Shown here one piece after another: positions 28,111-38,835 of a stretch of 64,000 nt of DNA (within the stretch, counting starts at the first letter, position 1; every line of letters starts with the position of its first letter). The DNA lies in the NCBI GenBank assembly GCA_029907475.1, contig JARYLU010000008.1, positions 1 to 64,000 on the forward strand. Reading direction: 5' to 3'. The stretch comes from Bacillota bacterium. GTDB lineage: Bacteria > Bacillota > DSM-12270 > Thermacetogeniales > Thermacetogeniaceae. The notes beneath the pieces were generated by a model, which was given only the letters and a program-made list of their open reading frames with translations, was not told the DNA's origin and did no database searches. The position numbers and the translations under genes were made by a program.

Positions 28111-28839
28111 ATGAGGGACGTGCTGAGGTACCGGCTTGAATATGCAAAAAAAGATTTTGCGCGATTTCTTTCTCACCTGGAGCTGCTCCGCACCTTCAAC
28201 CGTGTCTTCAGGCGCTCCGCATTGCCTCTGAGCTTTACCAGGGGTTTCAGTCCCCGCCCGAAAATCTCTTTCGGCCCTCCTCTGCCCGTGGGAGCGGCGG
28301 GCCTCCGCGAATATCTTGACTTCGAATTAGTGGAGGCGGTTCCTCCCCGGAAAGGTCTCGAGCTCCTGGCCCGGCAGCTCCCGGCCGGTTTGGTGGCAGG
28401 GCAGTTAGCGGTACTGCCTCCCGGGGCGCCGGGGTTAAGCAAATTTTTAGATTGCGCCTGGTATCAGGTTGCTCTCTTGCACTGCCAGGCAGATGCAGGC
28501 GCCTGGCGGCAGGTCCTTCGTGAATTGACAGGGGGCACCTCGCCCTGGCTGTACAGGCGTAACGGGAGCGGAACAGTTTACGATGTGAAAGCAGGTGTGA
28601 AAGAGGCGCGGATTGTTACCGGGAGGAATTCTTTCCTGCACCTTTTAGTAAATACCGGCTCCCGCGAGATCCCGTTACGGGTAATTTTGGAGGTTCTCTG
28701 GGAAAAAGCTGCTGTTCCCTGCCCTCCGCTTCCTGCCCAGGTTACGCGGGTCGGCCTTTTCCGGCGGCAATCCGGAGACCTGGTTACTCCTTTGGGTGAT
28801 GTTACGAGTTTTCAAGAAAAGGTTTGCGAGGGAAAATAA
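28111..28839 (+). CDS. Radical-SAM-linked protein (TIGR03936/DUF2344)
   Basis: A 242-residue soluble protein with the family N-terminus YRLEYAKKDFARFLSHLELL, then RAFRRSALPLSFTRGFSPRP-like sequence (here VFRRSALPLSFTRGF). Companion of the radical SAM protein upstream; in some species the two are fused. Biochemical role unknown. ATG 28111 and GTG 28120 are both possible starts. Confidence 0.9.
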   Translation: MRDVLRYRLEYAKKDFARFLSHLELLRTFNRVFRRSALPLSFTRGFSPRPKISFGPPLPVGAAGLREYLDFELVEAVPPRKGLELLARQLPAGLVAGQLAVLPPGAPGLSKFLDCAWYQVALLHCQADAGAWRQVLRELTGGTSPWLYRRNGSGTVYDVKAGVKEARIVTGRNSFLHLLVNTGSREIPLRVILEVLWEKAAVPCPPLPAQVTRVGLFRRQSGDLVTPLGDVTSFQEKVCEGK

Positions 28840-28843
28840 AAAA

Positions 28844-30559
28844 ATGCAAAAAGAGATCTTAATTGATGTTACGAAAGAAGAAACAAAAGTTGCCGTTTTA
28901 GAAAACAGGCGGCTTGTAGAAGTTTATTTAGAACGTTCTTTTCAAATGCGGTTGGCGGGGAACATTTACAAGGGAAAGGTTGAAAACGTCCTTCCCGGGA
29001 TGCAGGCAGCATTTGTAAACATCGGCCTGGAGCGCAATGCTTTTCTTTATGTGGAGGATGTTCAGAACATTCCGGGTGCTCCGGAATTGCGCCCGGAAAA
29101 AGAGGCGGCTTCTCTTCCGATTCAAAATCTGCTCCAGGAGGGGCAGGAAATTCTGGTTCAGGTAGTCAAGGAGCCCTTCGGCACGAAGGGGGCCAGGGTT
29201 ACAACCCAGGTAACCCTGCCTGGCCGTTATGTGGTCTTTCTTCCCAACATTGATTGCGTTGGGGTTTCCCGGCGGATCAGTACAGAGCGCGAGCGGGAGC
29301 GCCTGAAAGTGCTGGCCGAGGAAGTCCGGCCGCCCGGGACGGGTCTCATTGTACGCACCGTTGCCGAGGGAATTAGCAAAGAGGAATTACAGGGGGATGT
29401 TTTGGCCCTTTACGAATTATGGTACTGGATTCAGGAGAAAGCCGGCCGGAGTGCGGCTCCTGCTTTGATCCACCGGGAGCTCGAACTTGTTTCATGGGCT
29501 TTGCGGGACCTTTTCGGCGACGATGTGGACCGGCTGGTCATTAACGATCGGGAGGCTTACGAGAAGGTCCTGGAACTGCTTGAGGTCCTCGGCTCCCACC
29601 TCCGGAGCAGGGTCCTTTTGGATGAGGCAGATCTCTGGGAAGAGTACGGGTTGGATCAGGAGATTGCCCGCGCCCTGCGCCCCAAAGTCTGGTTGCGGAG
29701 CGGGGGGTATCTAGTGATCGACGAGGCTGAAGCACTTACTGTGATCGATGTAAATACCGGAAAGTATACGGGCAACAAGAACTTTGAAGATACCGTTTTC
29801 CGGACCAACCTGGAAGCTGTTCAAGAAATTGTCCGCCAGTTACGCCTCCGGAACCTCGGAGGAATTGTCATCATTGATTTTATCGATATGGACTCTCCGC
29901 AGCACCGGTCGGAGATTTTGAAGCGGCTGGAGGACGAGTTAAAAAAAGATAAGACCCGCACCTACGTTCTAGGGCTGACGCAGTTAGGTCTTGTAGAGCT
30001 TACCAGGAAAAAGGTAAGGCCGAGCTTGAGCAGCCTCCTGGAAAAAACCTGTCCTTACTGCGAAGGAAAAGGACGGGTGCTTTCCGAGGAAACCGTGAGT
30101 TTAAGGACAGCTAAAGAATTGCGTGCGCATGCGCAAAAGAGCGCGGCCCCCGCCTTCCTGGTGGAAGTGCATCCCAGTGTCGCCGCCTTTCTCATCGGAG
30201 GCGGGGGGAGCCGTCTCCGGGAACTGGAAAAGGAAACGGGAAAACAAATTGTTGTGAAAGGGATCGAGTCTCTTCACCTCGAAGAGGTTCACCTGAAGAG
30301 CCTTGCGAATCAACGGGACGTCGCCGCTCTTTCCGCGCCCGTAAAGGTGGGGCAGGTTCTTGAGGCCAGGATCGAGGAGCCCCACGCCACAAACCCCAGG
30401 GACGGGATCGCCCGGCTCGACGGGTACATTATCGATGTGGAGGAGGGCCGCGACTTTGTGGGAGAGGATACTTTCCTTGAAATTGTCAAGGTCTTTCGTA
30501 CCTACGCCAGGGCCCGGATTTTACGCGGGGCCGGTGACAGCAAGCTCCAGGAATTTTAA
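28844..30559 (+). CDS. rng: Ribonuclease E/G family endoribonuclease
   Basis: Endonuclease for rRNA maturation and mRNA decay. A 571-residue RNase G-like protein: S1 domain (about 35-125, GKVENVLPGMQAAFVNIGLERNAF region), RNase H-like and catalytic core with DVNTGKYTGNKN and FIDM Asp residues, and the zinc-link CPYCEGKG near 405. A C-terminal TRAM-like extension is also present. ATG 28844 is preferred; a frame from 28796 overlaps the upstream gene. Precedes rplU as in most Clostridia. Confidence 0.94.
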   Translation: MQKEILIDVTKEETKVAVLENRRLVEVYLERSFQMRLAGNIYKGKVENVLPGMQAAFVNIGLERNAFLYVEDVQNIPGAPELRPEKEAASLPIQNLLQEGQEILVQVVKEPFGTKGARVTTQVTLPGRYVVFLPNIDCVGVSRRISTERERERLKVLAEEVRPPGTGLIVRTVAEGISKEELQGDVLALYELWYWIQEKAGRSAAPALIHRELELVSWALRDLFGDDVDRLVINDREAYEKVLELLEVLGSHLRSRVLLDEADLWEEYGLDQEIARALRPKVWLRSGGYLVIDEAEALTVIDVNTGKYTGNKNFEDTVFRTNLEAVQEIVRQLRLRNLGGIVIIDFIDMDSPQHRSEILKRLEDELKKDKTRTYVLGLTQLGLVELTRKKVRPSLSSLLEKTCPYCEGKGRVLSEETVSLRTAKELRAHAQKSAAPAFLVEVHPSVAAFLIGGGGSRLRELEKETGKQIVVKGIESLHLEEVHLKSLANQRDVAALSAPVKVGQVLEARIEEPHATNPRDGIARLDGYIIDVEEGRDFVGEDTFLEIVKVFRTYARARILRGAGDSKLQEF

Positions 30560-30648
30560 GCAGGGGCAGGGCTTTCTGCACCGGCATCTCCTGCAGGGTG
30601 ATGGGCCGTAGCGGGTCGAACTGCCGCCCCGGCGCACCACCGTTTTGC

Positions 30649-30677
30649 TTGACAGGAACGGGGATAGGTGCTAAAAT
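30649..30677 (+). promoter_or_regulatory. Sigma-A promoter for rplU-prp-rpmA
   Basis: TTGACA (30649-30654), 17-nt spacer, TAAAAT (30672-30677). Start of a leader of about 155 nt. Confidence 0.8.
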
Positions 30678-30689
30678 GCGCTTGTAGCC

Positions 30690-30839
30690 GCACTTTTGTG
30701 AAGGTCCGGGAGGGCAGCACCTTTGTTAATCCAGGCAATTAACAAAAGCAGCTGCCGGGGACGGAAAAGACGCGCGGGGCGGGTTTAAGTGCGCCCGGGA
30801 TGGTGCCACCCGAAACTCCGGCGGAAGGAGGAGTAACAA
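30690..30839 (+). ncRNA. Ribosomal protein L21 leader
   Basis: A long structured leader between the promoter and rplU. Its main arm pairs GTCC, GGCAGC and TTTGTTAAT (30722-30730) with ATTAACAAA (30738-30746), GCTGCC and GGGAC, with loop CCAGGCA. The position fits the Firmicutes L21 leader, an autoregulatory r-protein site. Class assignment is by position and arm structure, not a covariance search. Confidence 0.6.
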
Positions 30840-31163
30840 GTGTTTGCAATTATTGAATCCGGTGGAAAGCAGTACAAGGTTCAAGAGGGGGATCTTGTCC
30901 GGGTAGAGAAGCTGGATTTCCCCCCGGGGGAGAAGGTAATCCTCGACCGTGTTTTGGCCGTCGCCCGGGACGGGGAACTGCTGGTGGGAACTCCTTTTGT
31001 TTCGGGAGCCCAGGTCGTCGGGACCGTCCGGCGCCAGGGAAAGGCGCGGAAAATTATCGTCTTCAAGTACAAGCCGAAAAAGAACTACCGGCGGAAAAAG
31101 GGGCACCGCCAGCTTTTTACGGAGCTGGTCATAGAGGAGATTATCACCTCTAGCCCGCAGTAA
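30840..31163 (+). CDS. rplU: 50S ribosomal protein L21
   Basis: A 107-residue L21 with the N-terminal [17 protein letters not shown] and the late motif [21 protein letters not shown] (written here in part), both highly conserved. Start GTG 30840 with GGAAGGAGG upstream. First gene of the rplU-prp-rpmA operon. Confidence 0.97.
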   Translation: MFAIIESGGKQYKVQEGDLVRVEKLDFPPGEKVILDRVLAVARDGELLVGTPFVSGAQVVGTVRRQGKARKIIVFKYKPKKNYRRKKGHRQLFTELVIEEIITSSPQ

Positions 31164-31175
31164 AAGCTGAAGCTT

Positions 31176-31581
31176 ATGATCTACATTAAAATTTTCGAGA
31201 ATCAAGCTGGCGAGATCAGAGGGTTTCTGGTTCGCGGGCATGCGGGTTATGCTCCAAAAGGCGAGGATATCATCTGTGCGGGAGTTTCCGCCCTGGTTCA
31301 GGCAGCAGTTCTGGGTTTGAGGCATTTTCTTGAAAAACTCCCGCAGGTAGAAACAGGGCAGGAAGAAAACGCCCGGCTACAGGTGCCCCGGGCACCGGGA
31401 AAACGGCGCCGGGGAGGAAAAGAGACGGAAGAGGGTGTTTTTTTTAAAGTGGTGCTCCCCGAGTCTTTAGGAGAAAAGGACCGGGAAGCTGCCAGGATCA
31501 TTTTGGAAACCCTTGAAATGGGACTGCAGGGAATCGCCCTGGGATACCGGAAATATGTTGATATAAGGAGGTGTCGCGCTC

Positions 31582-31595
<14 letters not shown>
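31176..31595 (+). CDS. prp: Ribosomal-processing cysteine protease Prp
   Basis: Cysteine protease (YsxB) that removes the N-terminal extension of L27. Catalytic His in GHAGYA near residue 22 and Cys in [10 protein letters not shown] near 34. At 139 residues it is about 25-30 longer than typical Prp because of a basic insertion ([13 protein letters not shown] region) in the middle. Encoded between rplU and rpmA as usual, and its end overlaps the rpmA start by 14 nt. Confidence 0.93.
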
Positions 31596-33256
<1,661 letters not shown>

Positions 33257-33303
33257 GACGGAGGCGTTTTAAAGATTTGATTGGGAGGTCAGGGGCAGGA
33301 TTT

Positions 33304-33495
33304 ATGGTTGAATGCCTTGATTGCGGGAACTGCCGGCAGGGGACAGCGACTTATTACTGCACGGCACGCAACGAGTTTGTAATCAGGGAGAGCCAGCTTG
33401 TTAGGGAACGGGAAAAGCGGGAGCGGGGGTGGAAAAAGGGAAATCCTCATTATGAGTCGCGGCGCCGCCGGAGCCGGGAAGAAAAAACAGGCTAG
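33304..33495 (+). CDS. Small CxxC protein of unknown function
   Basis: A 63-residue, strongly basic protein with Cys residues in VECLDCGNCRQG and a fourth in TYYCTARNEF, suggesting a small metal-binding knuckle, followed by an Arg/Lys/Glu-rich helix. ATG 33304 lies after GGGGCAGG; an alternative GTG 33244 overlaps the obg end. It sits between obg and yhbY, in a ribosome-assembly neighbourhood. No family recognised with certainty. Confidence 0.6.
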   Translation: MVECLDCGNCRQGTATYYCTARNEFVIRESQLVREREKRERGWKKGNPHYESRRRRSREEKTG

Positions 33496-33527
33496 CCTTT
33501 TTTGAACCGGTGAAGTGGGGGGTCAAG

Positions 33528-33815
33528 ATGCTTTCAGGAAAACAAAAAAGGGTGCTCCGGGCTTTTGCAACGAGCCTCGATCCTCTTTTTCAAATCGGGA
33601 AAGGCGGTGTAAGCGAAAATTTAGTTCGCCAGGTAGAAGAGGCTTTAAAGGCGCGCGAGCTGATCAAGCTCCGCGTCCTTTCCCAATCTCCCGAGGATGT
33701 CAGGCAGGTCGCCCGGTCTCTCAAAGAGCAAACAGGCGCCGAAATTGTACAAATTATCGGGCATAACTTGGTTTTATACCGGCAGGGGGAGAAGAAAAAA
33801 ATCCAATTACCTTAG
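33528..33815 (+). CDS. yhbY: YhbY family RNA-binding protein (CRM domain)
   Basis: A CRS1/YhbY-domain protein of 95 residues with FQIGKGGVSENLVRQVEEAL and the GxxG-like GKGG loop. The family associates with pre-50S ribosomes. ATG 33528 with GGGGGG 5 nt upstream is preferred over GTG 33510. Next to obg, as in many Firmicutes. Confidence 0.9.
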   Translation: MLSGKQKRVLRAFATSLDPLFQIGKGGVSENLVRQVEEALKARELIKLRVLSQSPEDVRQVARSLKEQTGAEIVQIIGHNLVLYRQGEKKKIQLP

Positions 33816-33844
33816 AAGCAATTGGATTCACTGAAAACAGGGGG

Positions 33845-35026
33845 ATGCGCGGGTTTGAAATGAGCGATTCAGCGCGTAAAGTCCTGCCGCGCGCGCGGCG
33901 GATTGTGGTAAAAATAGGAACGAAGCTCCTTTGCGAAAAAAAGGGCCGCCTTAATCTCAAGAGAATGGAAAATATCGTTAATGATCTGGCCCATTTATGG
34001 AAGGAAAAGCGCGAAGTAGTTTTAGTGACTTCAGGGGCAATCGGAGCTGGAGTAGGACGGCTGGGCTTGAAGAAGGTGCCTCAAACCCTTCCTGAGAAGC
34101 AGGCTGCTGCTGCCGTCGGCCAGGGAATTTTGATGCATCTCTACGAATCTTTTTTTGCGCCCCAGGGAATTATCGTGGCGCAGGTGCTGTTAACCAGGGA
34201 TGACATCAACCTTCGGGAGCGGTACCTCAACGCCCGGCATACTTTCCAGACCCTCCTCCGATACCGCGTGATTCCCATCGTGAATGAAAATGATACCGTC
34301 GCGGTGGACGAGATTCGCTTTGGCGACAACGATACGCTTGCGGCGCTGGTTGCTTGCCTGGTTGGCGCCGATCTGCTTGTTTTATTAACCGACCTTGAGG
34401 GCTTTTATACGGCCGATCCACGTAAAGACGGGACGGGGGAGTTGATCTCGAAAATTACAGAAATTACGCCGGAAATCGAGGCCCTCGCCGGGGGCAGGGG
34501 TTCAGCCCTTGCGACAGGGGGCATGGAAACAAAACTCCAGGCGGCAAAGATAGCCATGGGTGCGGGAATTCCTCTTGTAATCGGGAACGGGATGCAGGCT
34601 GCCATCCTGAGACGGGTTGTTGCAGGGGAAGAAGTAGGAACCTTTTTTGTGCCCCAGGAAGACCGGATGCAGGCCCGGAAACGGTGGATTGCTTACGGTT
34701 CTCTTGTCAGGGGGAGGGTTTATGTTGACCGGGGCGCGGCGAACGCCCTGATTAAAAGAGGCAAAAGCCTTTTACCAAGCGGCGTGATCGGGGTGGAAGG
34801 ATGCTTTGAAGCCGGTAGTGTGGTAAGCGTGATCGACCCCGCGGGAAAGGAGCTTGCAAGAGGCATCAGCAATTATTCCTCGGAGGCAGTAAATCTGATT
34901 AAGGGGATGAACACCGGGGAGATCCGGACGATCCTGGGTGATAAAGATTACGATGAGGTGATCCACCGGGATAACCTGACCGTCATTCCGGGGCGTGAAG
35001 TTGCGCCTGAAATTTTAGAGAAATAG
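33845..35026 (+). CDS. proB: Glutamate 5-kinase
   Basis: First enzyme of proline synthesis, phosphorylating glutamate. Amino-acid kinase domain (VVKIGTKLL near 25; VTSGAIGAGVGRLG; VNENDTVAVDEIRFGDND; GTGGMETKL-like ATGGMETKLQAAK) and a C-terminal PUA domain (about 295-375). 393 residues. ATG 33845 or 33860. Followed at 16 nt by proA, forming a proBA operon. No T-box or other proline-responsive leader is visible. Confidence 0.96.
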   Translation: MRGFEMSDSARKVLPRARRIVVKIGTKLLCEKKGRLNLKRMENIVNDLAHLWKEKREVVLVTSGAIGAGVGRLGLKKVPQTLPEKQAAAAVGQGILMHLYESFFAPQGIIVAQVLLTRDDINLRERYLNARHTFQTLLRYRVIPIVNENDTVAVDEIRFGDNDTLAALVACLVGADLLVLLTDLEGFYTADPRKDGTGELISKITEITPEIEALAGGRGSALATGGMETKLQAAKIAMGAGIPLVIGNGMQAAILRRVVAGEEVGTFFVPQEDRMQARKRWIAYGSLVRGRVYVDRGAANALIKRGKSLLPSGVIGVEGCFEAGSVVSVIDPAGKELARGISNYSSEAVNLIKGMNTGEIRTILGDKDYDEVIHRDNLTVIPGREVAPEILEK

Positions 35027-35042
35027 CCACGAGGAGGTTGGA

Positions 35043-36305
35043 ATGAATTATATGTACCAGGCGGAGTTAGAAGCAATGGGGAGAAGGGCGAAGGAGGCAG
35101 CCTATAAACTCGGCGGCATTTCCACAAAGACTAAAAATGATGCCCTTCAGGCGATGGCCAGGAGTCTAGAAGAACGGGTTGAAATGATTTTAGCGGCCAA
35201 TGAGTTGGACATGGAGGCGGGGCGGTCGAAAGGGCTCAGTAATGCTCTGCTGGACCGTTTGCTGCTTACCCCGGACCGGATCCGGGAGATGGCTGACGGT
35301 TTGCGCGCTCTCGTTGCCCTCCCCGATCCGGTTGGAGAAGTGATCAAAATGTGGACAAGGCCCAACGGCCTCCAAATTGGAAAAATGCGGGTCCCGCTGG
35401 GTGTGATCGGGATTATCTATGAAGCCCGCCCTAATGTCACTGTTGACGCGGCAGGGCTCTGCCTCAAGGCGGGAAATGCCGTCATTTTACGGGGAGGTTC
35501 CGAGGCGTTTAATTCCAACCGCGCCATCACCCAGGTCATCAGTGCTGCCGCGACAAATGCCGGAATACCTGCCGGGGCAATTCAACTTGTCGAAACAACA
35601 GACCGCGAAGCAGCCAATCTGATGATGAAAATGAATGATTACATTGATGTTCTCATTCCCCGCGGGGGCGCCGGTCTCATCCAGGCGGTGGTCCAGAATG
35701 CGACGGTCCCGGTTTTGGAGACGGGGGTTGGCAATTGCCACGTTTATGTGGAAGAAGATGCTGACTTGGATATGGCCCAGCGCATCGTTGTGAATGCAAA
35801 AACACAGCGTCCCGGTGTATGCAATGCGATGGAAACGCTCCTTGTTCACGAAAAGGTGGCTCCGGCCTTTTTACCTGCGGTTGCCGAAGCCCTGCGGGCC
35901 AAAGGCGTGGAATTGCGAGGCTGCCCCCGGACCCGGGAAATTCTGCCGGACTGTTTACCTGCCACTGAAGAGGATTGGAAAACGGAATACCTTGATCTCA
36001 TCCTTGCGATTAAGGTCGTAGACGATCTTGAAAATGCGCTGGAACACATTAACACTTATAGCAGCAAACACACAGAAGCGATTATTACAAACAGCTACCA
36101 AAAGGCGCGGCTGTTTTTGCAAAGAGTGGATGCCGCCGCGGTCTTTGTAAATGCCTCCACCCGCTTCACCGACGGTTATCAGTTCGGATTTGGAGCGGAG
36201 ATCGGAATCAGTACACAAAAACTTCACGCGCGGGGCCCCATGGGCCTTGAGGAGCTTACTTCAATCAAGTACATCATTTTTGGGGACGGTCAGATCCGCA
36301 CTTAA
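35043..36305 (+). CDS. proA: Gamma-glutamyl phosphate reductase
   Basis: NADPH-dependent reduction of glutamyl-5-phosphate to the semialdehyde. Aldehyde-dehydrogenase fold of 420 residues with VPLGVIGIIYEARPNVTVDA and catalytic Cys in TQRPGVCNAMETLLVH. ATG 35043 with GAGGAGG upstream. Its last 32 bases overlap the oppositely oriented permease gene tail to tail. Confidence 0.97.
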   Translation: MNYMYQAELEAMGRRAKEAAYKLGGISTKTKNDALQAMARSLEERVEMILAANELDMEAGRSKGLSNALLDRLLLTPDRIREMADGLRALVALPDPVGEVIKMWTRPNGLQIGKMRVPLGVIGIIYEARPNVTVDAAGLCLKAGNAVILRGGSEAFNSNRAITQVISAAATNAGIPAGAIQLVETTDREAANLMMKMNDYIDVLIPRGGAGLIQAVVQNATVPVLETGVGNCHVYVEEDADLDMAQRIVVNAKTQRPGVCNAMETLLVHEKVAPAFLPAVAEALRAKGVELRGCPRTREILPDCLPATEEDWKTEYLDLILAIKVVDDLENALEHINTYSSKHTEAIITNSYQKARLFLQRVDAAAVFVNASTRFTDGYQFGFGAEIGISTQKLHARGPMGLEELTSIKYIIFGDGQIRT

Positions 36306-37749
36306 AGTGCTTTTTCGCAGGTTTTGCTGCGTGTCGCGGGAGAGGCCAGTTTTCTTGCCCAGCTCTGGATAGGATGCTGTGGCGGGTTCCGTAGGTGAAG
36401 TAAACGAAGAGCCCCAGGGCGAGCCAGCCAAAAAAGCGGTACCAAGTAAGGACCGGCAGGTTGAAAATGAGGTAGAGGGAGGCGACCAGACTCAATAAGG
36501 GGAGGTAGGGCATCAGGGGGACCCGGAAGGGGCGGGGTCGCTCCGGTTGGGTGTACCGCAGGATGATAACTCCCAATGAGACAACCGCGAAGGCGGAGAG
36601 GGTGCCGATGTTGGCGAGTTCGGCGATGAGATGAATAGGAAAGAGGCCGCTTAAAATGGAAGCAATCGCGCCAATGATCACGACGCCGAAAACGGGCGTA
36701 CCAAAACGGGGATGAAGCCGGGCAAAAGCAGGCGGGAGCAGTCCATCGCGGGACATGGCAAAAAGGATCCGGCTCTGGGCGAAGAAGTTGACCAGCAGAA
36801 CGCTTGTGAGTCCTGCAAGGGCTCCAACTGAGACGAGGGATACCGCCCAGGTCAACCCGCGGTGGAGAAGGGCGGTGGTAACCGGAGAAGGGGTATCCAG
36901 AAAAGGGTATTTTACCATCCCCGTCAGGGCGATTGCCACCCCGAGATAGAGGATCGTTGAGATCAGCAGGGCTCCGATAATGCCGAGCGGAAGGGTGCGC
37001 CGGGGATTTCGAACTTCCTCTGCGGCTGTGGCGACCGCATCAAATCCGATGTACGCGAAAAAGATGATGCTTGCCCCCCGTAAAATTCCTCCCGCCCCGA
37101 AGGGAAGAAAGGGCTGCCAGTTGGCAGGGTCAAACCTGGCTAATCCCAGGGCAAGGAAGAGCAAAATCGCCCCAAGTTTGAGAAGAACGACTATTTTGTT
37201 TACCTGACTGCTCTCTTTTGTGCCGGCACTGATGAGGTAAGCAGCAATCCCGATAACGATCATGGGTGGCAGGTTGATGATTCCCCCGGCAAAGGGCGAA
37301 GTTGTAAATTGAGGGGGAAGGCTGAAACCAAGGGGACGAAGTAAATCGAAGAAGTAGCCGCTCCAGCCCAGTGCGACGGCTGCGGCCGCTACTGTATATT
37401 CGAGGATGAGATTCCACCCGACCAACCAGGCTGCGATTTCGCCAAGTGCTGCATATGCATAGGTGTAAGCGCTTCCCGCGGCCGGAAACATGGCGGCTAA
37501 CTCGGCGTATACGAGCGCGGCGAGGGTACTCGCAACCCCGGCAACCAAAAATGAAATAACAACTCCGGGACCGGCGTAGCGGGCCGCGGCAACGCCGCTT
37601 AAAACAAAAATACCCGTACCGATGATTGCACCCAATCCCAGGGCAATTAAATCACGTACCCCCAGGACTCTTTTTAACCCCCGGGGAATCTGTTCTCCAA
37701 GTGGCTGGTCGGGGAGTTTTGTTCGAAAGATATTTTTCATAAAGTCCAT
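36274..37749 (-). CDS. APC superfamily amino-acid permease (cationic type)
   Basis: A 491-residue transporter with about 12-13 helices. Its N-terminus has the CAT-subfamily signature LGLGAIIGTGIFVLSG and AGPGVVISFLVAG, followed by AALVYAELAAMFPAAGSAYTY (quoted in part). The substrate (Lys/Arg or another) cannot be fixed from sequence. Convergent with proA, divergent from nadD. Overlaps the proA end by 32 bp, leaving no room for a separate terminator. Confidence 0.9.
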   Translation of the reverse strand: MDFMKNIFRTKLPDQPLGEQIPRGLKRVLGVRDLIALGLGAIIGTGIFVLSGVAAARYAGPGVVISFLVAGVASTLAALVYAELAAMFPAAGSAYTYAYAALGEIAAWLVGWNLILEYTVAAAAVALGWSGYFFDLLRPLGFSLPPQFTTSPFAGGIINLPPMIVIGIAAYLISAGTKESSQVNKIVVLLKLGAILLFLALGLARFDPANWQPFLPFGAGGILRGASIIFFAYIGFDAVATAAEEVRNPRRTLPLGIIGALLISTILYLGVAIALTGMVKYPFLDTPSPVTTALLHRGLTWAVSLVSVGALAGLTSVLLVNFFAQSRILFAMSRDGLLPPAFARLHPRFGTPVFGVVIIGAIASILSGLFPIHLIAELANIGTLSAFAVVSLGVIILRYTQPERPRPFRVPLMPYLPLLSLVASLYLIFNLPVLTWYRFFGWLALGLFVYFTYGTRHSILSRAGQENWPLPRHAAKPAKKHFKCGSDRPQK

Positions 37750-37858
37750 TTTTTAGCCCTCTTCCAGACTTATTTTTTCCCGTTAGTTTCTGGTTTATCA
37801 GAGCAGGATCTGAGAAAAAAATTTTGGATAAAATCAGCAGGGAACAGGAGAGTGCCTG

Positions 37859-38473
37859 ATGAACGGGCGACGCATTGGGATCATGGGGGGGACTTTTGAT
37901 CCGATCCATTACGGTCACCTGGTGACGGCCGAAGCTGCCAGGGAGAAATACCGGCTCCAGCGTGTGATTTTTGTTCCTTCAGGGCACCCGCCCCATAAGG
38001 ACCCCGGGACGGTAACAGATTTCTGGCACAGGTATTTAATGGTAATACTTGCGGTTGTTTCAAACCCTTATTTTGAAGTTTCGCGCCTGGAATACGAGCG
38101 TGGCGGCGTGACTTACACCATTGATACGGTCCGCGAGTTTCGTCACCGCTACGGCACGGACACGGAATTATTTTTTATTACCGGAGCAGATGCGATTCTG
38201 GAGATCTTTACATGGAAACAATCGGAGGAACTCCTCGCAATGTGCCGGTTTATTGCCGCGACAAGACCCGGTTACGACCTGGGGCAGTTAAACAGTTTGC
38301 TGGGTGAGTTCTATCAGGGTGCGGTTTCGGTTCTCGAAATCCCGGTGTTGAGTATTTCTTCGAGTGACCTCCGGCGCCGGGTAAAAATGGGGCTTTCCCT
38401 GAAATACCTGGTCCCCGAGGGCGTGGAGTTTTATATAGAGCAGCACGGTCTTTACCGTGAGAACTCGAGGTAG
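37859..38473 (+). CDS. nadD: Nicotinate-nucleotide adenylyltransferase
   Basis: NAD biosynthesis enzyme forming deamido-NAD from nicotinate mononucleotide. Nucleotidyltransferase fold with GIMGGTFDPIHYGHL at 6-20 (HxGH) and the C-terminal ISSSDLRRRV signature. 204 residues. ATG 37859 with CAGGAGAG upstream. Begins the nadD-RRM-yqeK-rsfS group. Confidence 0.96.
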   Translation: MNGRRIGIMGGTFDPIHYGHLVTAEAAREKYRLQRVIFVPSGHPPHKDPGTVTDFWHRYLMVILAVVSNPYFEVSRLEYERGGVTYTIDTVREFRHRYGTDTELFFITGADAILEIFTWKQSEELLAMCRFIAATRPGYDLGQLNSLLGEFYQGAVSVLEIPVLSISSSDLRRRVKMGLSLKYLVPEGVEFYIEQHGLYRENSR

Positions 38474-38561
38474 TGGGCTTTGAGAATCTTGTGGGTATAT
38501 TCCGCTTCTCACAACCACATACTACCCTCGGGATTAAAATTTTTCAGAGGTGACGAGGCTT

Positions 38562-38822
38562 GTGACACGAACGCTCTACGTAGGAAACCTTCCGTGGCAG
38601 ACAAGGGCTGAGGAGTTAACCGTTTTTTTCGGCAATTACGGGGAAGTCATTAGCAGCCGCGTTATTGTCGACAGGGAAACGGGACGGTCGCGCGGTTTCG
38701 GTTTCGTGGAAGTGAGTGACGGGGATGCCCCCAGGATGATCGAAGCTCTCAACGGGATCGAATTTCAGGGGCGCATTTTGACGGTCAACGAGGCGAGGCC
38801 GCGCGAGGAAAGGAAACATTAA
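38562..38822 (+). CDS. RRM-domain RNA-binding protein
   Basis: A single RNA recognition motif of about 86 residues: RNP2 LYVGNL near the N-terminus and RNP1 RGFGFVEV near the centre, with a short basic tail. Such stand-alone RRM proteins occur in cyanobacteria and some Clostridia and bind single-stranded RNA. Start taken as GTG 38562; GTG 38550 is also in frame. Located between nadD and yqeK, where it is not a fixed neighbour. Confidence 0.9.
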   Translation: MTRTLYVGNLPWQTRAEELTVFFGNYGEVISSRVIVDRETGRSRGFGFVEVSDGDAPRMIEALNGIEFQGRILTVNEARPREERKH

Positions 38823-38835
38823 TGGGACGGGGTTG

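Noticed and set aside
27149-28147. 332-codon open frame antisense to the radical SAM gene
   Set aside because: No conserved motif, and it lies fully opposite well-supported genes.
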